From a virus, in the IMG/VR virus record IMGVR_UViG_3300033233_000130, positions 1-30,371 of that record: a DNA stretch of 30,371 bases; one strand, 5' to 3'. The notes beneath the pieces are model-generated. The model had not been told where the DNA came from and did not search any database. It saw only the letters and a list, made by a program, of their open reading frames with translations. Shown piece after piece: positions 26,101 to 30,371 of this stretch. Both the position numbers and the translations under genes were made by a program. The first letter of the stretch is position 1, and every line of letters begins with the position of its first letter.

Positions 26101-29100
26101 TGGATTTAAAGAATCTGTAGTGATTCCACTGACAGTAATTAAATCTCCCTCTAGTAAATTGTGTGGAGATGGAGAGTGCCCGATCACATTGCTAGTAGAA
26201 CTATTATATGTAAAAACTACATTCTCCGTTTCAGTTACTGTGTATCCTATAGATACCACATTTGGTCCATTAACTTGAGAAACTCTTGCAGAAAATCCAG
26301 ATCCTCCCTTTATACTTTTCTCATCTAAAACTAGTCTATCATCTACTTGATAATTTTGACCTTCATTCTCAATTACAAATTTATCAATTTTTCCTAAAGA
26401 TGTAAAATTAATCTCAGATTCTTCTTCTAAATTATTTTGATAAATTCCATCGTATGAAGTAAACTTGTCTCCGACTTTATATGAATATGTGTTTCTATGA
26501 TAAGATTCGTTATTAATATTTGAATTTTGAGAATTTGTTCCTAATAAATTATACTCGTCTGGATTTGCTGCGTAGTAAGATCCAATTAGGTAAGGATACT
26601 TTGGTTCTCTGTAGTTTTTAAATGTTCCCTTTGTACCTATAGATTCATTTATTGTTGTAAAATAAGCATAAACTCCATTTGGAAAATCTGGAGTAACGCA
26701 AAATCTCCCATTTTTTTCGTCAAGATCTCCATTATTTAAATATTCATAATCTTCTACAAAAAATCCAAGAGGAAATGCAGAAGTTGGAGGACCACCAACT
26801 CTTGAAGATTTTTGAGAATATCCAGGAGACATAATCTTGATAGGTCCTCCGTTTTTATTTTTATACCCATAAGGTCCATAAATTGGATTTCCATCATATG
26901 CCCAACCTATAATAGGAGAGTGTGAGTTAGATAGATTTTCAATATTTCTTTTAAAAATCAAATCATTTTGTGCGTAGTTAATACTTCCATCACTATTTTT
27001 TTGTTTTAAATTCTTTCTAAGTTCTCTTGGAGCATACAATGCTGATAATTTTAATCCTCTTCCAGAATCCCCATCAACTAAGAATAGGTCATCTTCAGTA
27101 AAACTGTTTTCGTATCTTTTAACATCATTTACTGTCCATTCAGTTAAATTGGCAAGAAATTTAGCACCAAATCCAGGAAGATTTTCTTGAATAACCAAAT
27201 TTGATGTTGAATATCCAACGCCTCCATTTTTAATTTTTACCGAAGTAATACTACTTCCAGCAGAAATTGCTACAAGATCTGCACCAATTCCATCTCCAAA
27301 AACTTGAAGTTGTGGTGGAGAAATATATCCAGCACCCTTTTGTGTGATAATAACGTCTACAATTGAACCATTTTTATTCAAAACTGCTTTGTATGAACTT
27401 TGAGTATCTGCTGCGGATACTCTCACATTTACAACTTTTGAATTGTTTAAAATTGTATTATATCCATATTCTCTTCCAGAATTTTCTAGGTTAATTGAAG
27501 TTATAGATCCACCAAAAACAGGTCTTATTTTTGCAGTGTAATCTTCTATGGAAGATTTTTTAATTCCAATTTGTCCACTTAAAGAAACTAAAATTGACGG
27601 GTAATTAAAAATGTGAGATCCAGACCCAATAGAATTAATTCCAACGTACTGTCCAGTTCTATAATTAGTATCGGAAACTGTAAATTGATTAGATCCTGCA
27701 AACGATAATCTAAATCTATTATCATCTAATCTTATAACGTAATAAAAATTATTATCAATAAGACCTCCAATTGAAATATTACTGCTTGTATATTTGATTA
27801 AATCACCGTCATTAAAATCGTGATTTTTATATTCGATAATACTTGTAGTAGTAATAATACCGACAGATGGAATCAATCTTTTCTTGTTAGAATATCCACT
27901 TCCAGGATTTGTTACTATAATCTCTCCTATTCTTTTTTTCAAAGATACACTGTCAAATCTTTGAATTCCTGATCCTAATGTAGATAAATCAATTAAATTT
28001 ACTTGATTTATCGCATCAACTCGACTATTTGCCAAAGAAATACTACTTGGACCTATTCGAGAAACAAAGTATACTGTGTTATTGATTAGTGTTCCTGTTG
28101 TTCCAATGCCAATTTGGGATTGTCCAAAGGATTTATAAATTACATCTTCGCCATTTTCAAATCTATGAAAAGTAGAAAATCCAATCAAATTATTTGTGAG
28201 ATCAATTTTTGATGAATTGAATGTGATTGAATGAGAAAATGATTCCATTCGCACTTCGGCAGTTGCTCCACGCCCATTTCCACCAGTAATGGATACTCTT
28301 GGATCTGTGACATAATCAAATCCAGGATCAATTATTTCTATTGATTTTAACGATCCTTCTACAGATGCAATAGCTGTAGCACTCGTTCCATTTTCACTTT
28401 CGAAAATAACTCTAGGTGGGTTGATAACATCATAATTTTGCCCTCCACCTAAAACTTCAACATCTTGTATGGCACCGAAATAAACTTTATCTCCAGATTT
28501 ATAATTTTGTATTTCTACTCCATTAACTAAAATACCTATATTTCCTGGAGAGGTCTCATAAGTTCCTCCATCAAAATTTGGTTTTTTTGAAATTCTTTTG
28601 AGTAATTTTTGTGTCTCCACAACTTTACCTGAAAAATTTGGAAGTTCAATTCTAAATCTACCTGTGCCTGATACACTTATGAATCTACTGTTAGCCAAAT
28701 CAACAAGACTGTTAGATAAATTAATTACATTTGAAGTAACTCTTTTTACATAGTAATTTTTGTTATTGATTAAACCACTTAAAGAACCTGAAAGAGTTTT
28801 GAATTTTACAATTTCTCCACTGTAAAATCCATGATCTACAGGTCCTGAAGTTACTTGAATGTTAATTCCAATAGTTGTTCCTGACCAAGTAACTGATCTA
28901 TCAGTTAAAGTAATATTTTTTCCACCTAAAAATGGAATTGATCCGGAAGCAACATAGGCATCCCCACTTCTATCGTAGACATTTTGCACATCAGTGCTAT
29001 ATTTCTTAATACTTTCGTGAACATCACTATTTCCAAATAAAGTTTTTCTTCTAATACCTAAAATAATGTTTAAGTCTAAAGATCCAGCGTTGGAAATAAT

Positions 29101-30371
29101 AATAGTATTAGAGTCTGTAATCGAATTTATGATACATGATACTGAAGAAAGATCATTGTAAATAATTTCTGCAGTATCCTTTTCTGTGAAAATATGACTT
29201 GAATTTGTAACAATACGATACGTTCCAAAAGTGGTAGTTGAAGAAATTTCTTTAATTTTGAAGTTGACACTAGTATTCATCAACCAACTATTAAACAATG
29301 CATCATTCTCATTTTTAATGATACCTGGAGCACCTGCTTTGATTACATCACCAGATCTTAATAAATTATAATCATTTGGTATGTCAAAATCTGATAAAAC
29401 TCCTGTGATGTGAAGATCTACTTTTAATTCTGAATCATCTATAGCATATGCATAGGTATTAATTATTTCTGATACTTCTTCGCCATAAGTATATGTTTGA
29501 GAAAATGAACTTACATTTAAGAATTGATTAAATGTTTTATCTGTGTAAGATACAACTTCTTTTCCTCCTAAAAATAATCTACCACTTCGTGGAAATGGCA
29601 GTGTTGAGTCAACTGTGATTGTTTTTGATCCAGATGATAGAGAATTGGTAAGTCTTGTTTTCTTGGTAATTTGAAACCGATTGATTTCTACATCATCTGG
29701 TATCGAAAGTAAATAATAACTTTCATTATTGTATCTAAACTCATCTACTCTCGAAACAGGTGCAGATGTTCTTGGAGACGATTGAACAATTTCTGATCCT
29801 TCTATTCTTTTTACATCAGGAACGTTTGCAAATTCTCTGGCCCCTCTATTTCTGAAAAGAGGGTTTGAGTGTTGCACTACCATCTTTTTGGATTTTAAAT
29901 AATCCGCATCGGATGTTTTAAATAAAAATTCTTGAGGTTTAATTACATCAGATTCTTGGCCATAAAGAACTCTGAATAAAATTTTAATTGATTCATCTGT
30001 TCCTTTTGATGAATAAAAATCCTTTAGTTGTTTAATGAATTGTACTGAATTTAGATTTGGATCAAAGTCAACTCCTTCAAAATCTGGGGCATACAGTCCT
30101 TTAAGTTTTTTAAAAAACTCTCTAGCAAATAAACTACTTAAATTTTGTACAATAGAATTTCTTTTGTGAGATTGTGCTGAAGTCTTTGAAAATGATAATG
30201 TTTCTGGAACATTAATTCTTGATAATTTTTCAATGCCACTAAACCCTCTAACACATCCAGTAAAAGTATTTTTTCTTAATTTTTCTATTTGCAAAGAAGA
30301 ATCAGAAAATATATTTGAAATAATGTCTGTATAGATGTATAATGTGCTTGGAGAAGATTCTGAAACTACTA
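23176..30371 (-). CDS. Giant baseplate wedge protein, gp7-like at both ends (N-terminus beyond window)
   Basis: The frame stays open from the stop at 23176 to the right edge (25 further codons upstream of a TTG at 30294), so the true start is outside the window. Numbering from that TTG, residues 40-130 (NSIVQNLSSLFAREFFKKLK, KDFYSSKGTDESIKILFRVL YG) match the 'FYSTKGIEASYKFLFKVLYNEE' region of T4 gp7. The end (YYQLFSYSIKSEIPRVKW ... THSVGF, about 2311-2340) matches 'SYYVMKIKSNLPSSRWK...HPVGF'. About 2,150 residues of beta modules lie between: GxGY repeats (608-680, 930-1050, 1955-2060), 'GDxVxY...YYV' modules (482-552, 685-785, 816-900, 1715-1800), and a YHYH-type domain with IIGWAYDGNPIYGPYGY (1128-1144). 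T4 gp7 (1032 aa) is a major wedge protein. The gp7 assignment rests on recalled T4 sequence and gene order. Confidence 0.85.
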   Translation of the reverse strand, partial: VVSESSPSTLYIYTDIISNIFSDSSLQIEKLRKNTFTGCVRGFSGIEKLSRINVPETLSFSKTSAQSHKRNSIVQNLSSLFAREFFKKLKGLYAPDFEGVDFDPNLNSVQFIKQLKDFYSSKGTDESIKILFRVLYGQESDVIKPQEFLFKTSDADYLKSKKMVVQHSNPLFRNRGAREFANVPDVKRIEGSEIVQSSPRTSAPVSRVDEFRYNNESYYLLSIPDDVEINRFQITKKTRLTNSLSSGSKTITVDSTLPFPRSGRLFLGGKEVVSYTDKTFNQFLNVSSFSQTYTYGEEVSEIINTYAYAIDDSELKVDLHITGVLSDFDIPNDYNLLRSGDVIKAGAPGIIKNENDALFNSWLMNTSVNFKIKEISSTTTFGTYRIVTNSSHIFTEKDTAEIIYNDLSSVSCIINSITDSNTIIISNAGSLDLNIILGIRRKTLFGNSDVHESIKKYSTDVQNVYDRSGDAYVASGSIPFLGGKNITLTDRSVTWSGTTIGINIQVTSGPVDHGFYSGEIVKFKTLSGSLSGLINNKNYYVKRVTSNVINLSNSLVDLANSRFISVSGTGRFRIELPNFSGKVVETQKLLKRISKKPNFDGGTYETSPGNIGILVNGVEIQNYKSGDKVYFGAIQDVEVLGGGQNYDVINPPRVIFESENGTSATAIASVEGSLKSIEIIDPGFDYVTDPRVSITGGNGRGATAEVRMESFSHSITFNSSKIDLTNNLIGFSTFHRFENGEDVIYKSFGQSQIGIGTTGTLINNTVYFVSRIGPSSISLANSRVDAINQVNLIDLSTLGSGIQRFDSVSLKKRIGEIIVTNPGSGYSNKKRLIPSVGIITTTSIIEYKNHDFNDGDLIKYTSSNISIGGLIDNNFYYVIRLDDNRFRLSFAGSNQFTVSDTNYRTGQYVGINSIGSGSHIFNYPSILVSLSGQIGIKKSSIEDYTAKIRPVFGGSITSINLENSGREYGYNTILNNSKVVNVRVSAADTQSSYKAVLNKNGSIVDVIITQKGAGYISPPQLQVFGDGIGADLVAISAGSSITSVKIKNGGVGYSTSNLVIQENLPGFGAKFLANLTEWTVNDVKRYENSFTEDDLFLVDGDSGRGLKLSALYAPRELRKNLKQKNSDGSINYAQNDLIFKRNIENLSNSHSPIIGWAYDGNPIYGPYGYKNKNGGPIKIMSPGYSQKSSRVGGPPTSAFPLGFFVEDYEYLNNGDLDEKNGRFCVTPDFPNGVYAYFTTINESIGTKGTFKNYREPKYPYLIGSYYAANPDEYNLLGTNSQNSNINNESYHRNTYSYKVGDKFTSYDGIYQNNLEEESEINFTSLGKIDKFVIENEGQNYQVDDRLVLDEKSIKGGSGFSARVSQVNGPNVVSIGYTVTETENVVFTYNSSTSNVIGHSPSPHNLLEGDLITVSGITTDSLNPLNGQHRITIFEPVYSLSTGIGTTGQTGIVTSISVVGPDITNLENIAPNDILSFGSEQFLVLNVDAANTKLRVLRRYSGTGGSSISAGNKLTTLTKKINFSLGISTNIETFKNIPYYFNPTQSVALGTSFGVGIGSTITYTINVPNNVPTNKLIPTRSIYLENHNFVTGQPLTYSNGSSSSIVVSNQSTTFSLDDSSTVYAIKVSSDLLGISTTAVGIGSSGFPEGIGVPGKQLSFISYGSGSYHSFTPQKPEFKGTVEKIIATIVCENDHNLSLNDEVKISLTPGITTTVSIKYDINTKLTLLGGVGIASTNVNPNTSKIIVPNHNFATGDKVLYSSTNPASPLFTKRSYFIIRIDKNTFRLAESFYKATKPSPEFINLSSSGGVTQTLSKINPQVTATKGYTVVFDLSDSSLSQSISGKKIEVFDFNIYKDRNFTIPYFINEKSNKFNVKKIGQVGIGSGKVQLEITDSTPEQLFYRLEPKSTNLIQDFFKSPIIDTEVINYSSLQSKQTSLYNTTTNVISVGSTSFKVNLELEPEKNVYTANDATVIKFSSSSPNVKGPIGNIQILSSGNGYSYPPVVVSAGTSNNSSSLIRLYGSSIGILKKHTLKSVGFNYSSDLTLRPFAIFPQTVRLESLSKLVGITVVTGGKKYTVPPNLIVVDAITNEEISGFLLDTRLRGTSIANANVLQIPQTLFSILPKIIATNNSNGVGIQTVSFNSSTNQVTLKLNRTFTSNNFPFTIGNKIFVENIGIVSTGDGFNSSNYRYEYFTVVGVNTANSQIVYTINSKNPGNFNKTSSSGKVILNTDLPIFVPLMEPTKFNKNEKFYVGSSNYGEIISIDENNKIAKVIAEIDYLKPGDVLVGQSSKSSAIVKDTNFVESFFKVRSSSLTVDGWQKQTGKLSDETQKIHDSDYYQLFSYSIKSEIPRVKWQNIVDASTHSVGFKNFADLQIISIPENKATVKSALIVSTFRTNI
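24115..24432 (-). repeat. GxGY repeats near the C-terminus of the gp7-like protein
   Basis: Residues about 1955-2060 contain IGNIQILSSGNGYSYPPVVV, TLKSVGFNYSSDLTL and ITVVTGGKKYTVPPNLIVV, three units of the Gly-x-Gly-Tyr/PP module. They lie some 250 residues before the gp7-like C-terminal segment. Confidence 0.75.
26652..26937 (-). other. YHYH-type domain region within the gp7-like protein
   Basis: Residues about 1120-1215 include IIGWAYDGNPIYGPYGY, then GGPIKIMSPGYSQKSSR, FFVEDYEYLNNGDLDEKNGR and FPNGVYAYFTTI. The DGxPIYGPYG and 'LD-NGR----P--P-G-YAY' elements are typical of the YHYH domain family, known from bacterial secreted proteins and from marine phage virion proteins. A literal YHYH tetrapeptide is not present. 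The function in the virion is unknown. Confidence 0.65.
27145..27507 (-). repeat. GxGY repeats in the central gp7-like region
   Basis: Residues about 930-1050 contain ITSINLENSGREYGYNTIL, VDVIITQKGAGYISPPQLQV and ITSVKIKNGGVGYSTSNLVI. They lie directly before the YHYH-type domain. Confidence 0.75.
27595..28851 (-). repeat. Three 'GDxVxY...YYV' modules in the gp7-like protein
   Basis: Units at residues about 482-552 (HGFYSGEIVKFKT, NNKNYYVKRVTSNVINLSNS), 685-785 (FENGEDVIYKSFG, NNTVYFVSRIGPSSISLANS) and 816-900 (HDFNDGDLIKYTS, DNNFYYVIRLDDNRFRLSFA). Each has a His/Phe-x-x-Gly-(D/E) turn, a tyrosine-rich strand and a closing 'I-L(A/S)-S' strand. Further copies occur at about 25632-25480 and 25152-24895 of this gene and at 21626-21354 in the 1490-aa gene. 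A GxGY pair (608-680) is interleaved. Confidence 0.7.

Noticed and set aside
23176-30294. TTG at 30294 as the true start of the gp7-like protein
   Set aside because: The frame continues open for 25 more codons to the window edge and no ribosome site precedes the TTG, so the gene is treated as truncated by the window.
1-30371. Search for tRNAs, CRISPR arrays, insertion sequences, integrase or attachment sites, defence genes and host-derived metabolic genes
   Set aside because: Nothing supporting any of these was seen. Non-coding gaps are all shorter than about 70 bases, and every large ORF is a virion or packaging gene.

Overview
The window is one long, AT-rich, single-strand block of late (virion) genes from a T4-like myovirus. 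Every convincing gene is on the minus strand, so transcription runs from high to low coordinates. The order follows the T4 series, with extra genes inserted: gp7-like, 46-aa ORF, 1490-aa protein, gp8, 2540-aa protein, 88-aa protein, gp13, gp14, gp15, gp16, 109-aa, 108-aa, 649-aa and 55-aa proteins, gp17, gp18. Three things point to a marine phage of the cyanophage/pelagiphage T4-like group: low G+C, very large baseplate proteins full of Gly/Thr/Ser/Ile-rich beta modules, and cyanophage-type accessory proteins. The host (Prochlorococcus, Synechococcus or SAR11) cannot be decided from this sequence, because no host-derived metabolic gene is present.

Layout. About 30371-16926 encodes baseplate wedge components: a giant protein cut by the window edge whose two ends resemble T4 gp7, a 46-aa ORF, a 1490-aa structural protein and gp8. 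The 2540-aa DUF4815-type protein at 16919-9297 sits where T4 has genes 9-12 and wac. A small coiled-coil protein follows. The neck and tail-completion genes gp13, gp14 and gp15 come next (9020-5765), then the small terminase gp16 (5762-5319). Four accessory genes (109, 108, 649 and 55 aa) separate gp16 from the large terminase gp17 (2510-837). The tail sheath gene gp18 starts at 771 and runs off the left edge.

Gene packing is very tight, with overlaps of 1-4 nt or gaps of a few bases. Most genes lack a clear Shine-Dalgarno sequence, so translational coupling is likely. The clearest regulatory site is an exact T4-type late promoter box (TATAAATA) plus a strong ribosome binding site in front of gp18. 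Near matches (CATAAATA, AATAAATA) precede gp8 and the 46-aa ORF.

The most notable biology is the modular enlargement of otherwise familiar proteins. The same short beta modules recur in gp7-like, the 1490-aa protein, gp8, the 2540-aa protein, gp14 and gp15, so conserved T4 cores seem to have been decorated repeatedly with a shared set of modules. Other points worth checking are a short NblA-like helical protein fused translationally to gp17, a 649-aa mosaic of Cys/Lys-rich domains, and a DGxPIYGPYG (YHYH-type) domain inside the gp7-like protein. I found no evidence of a defence system, mobile element, CRISPR array or RNA gene.
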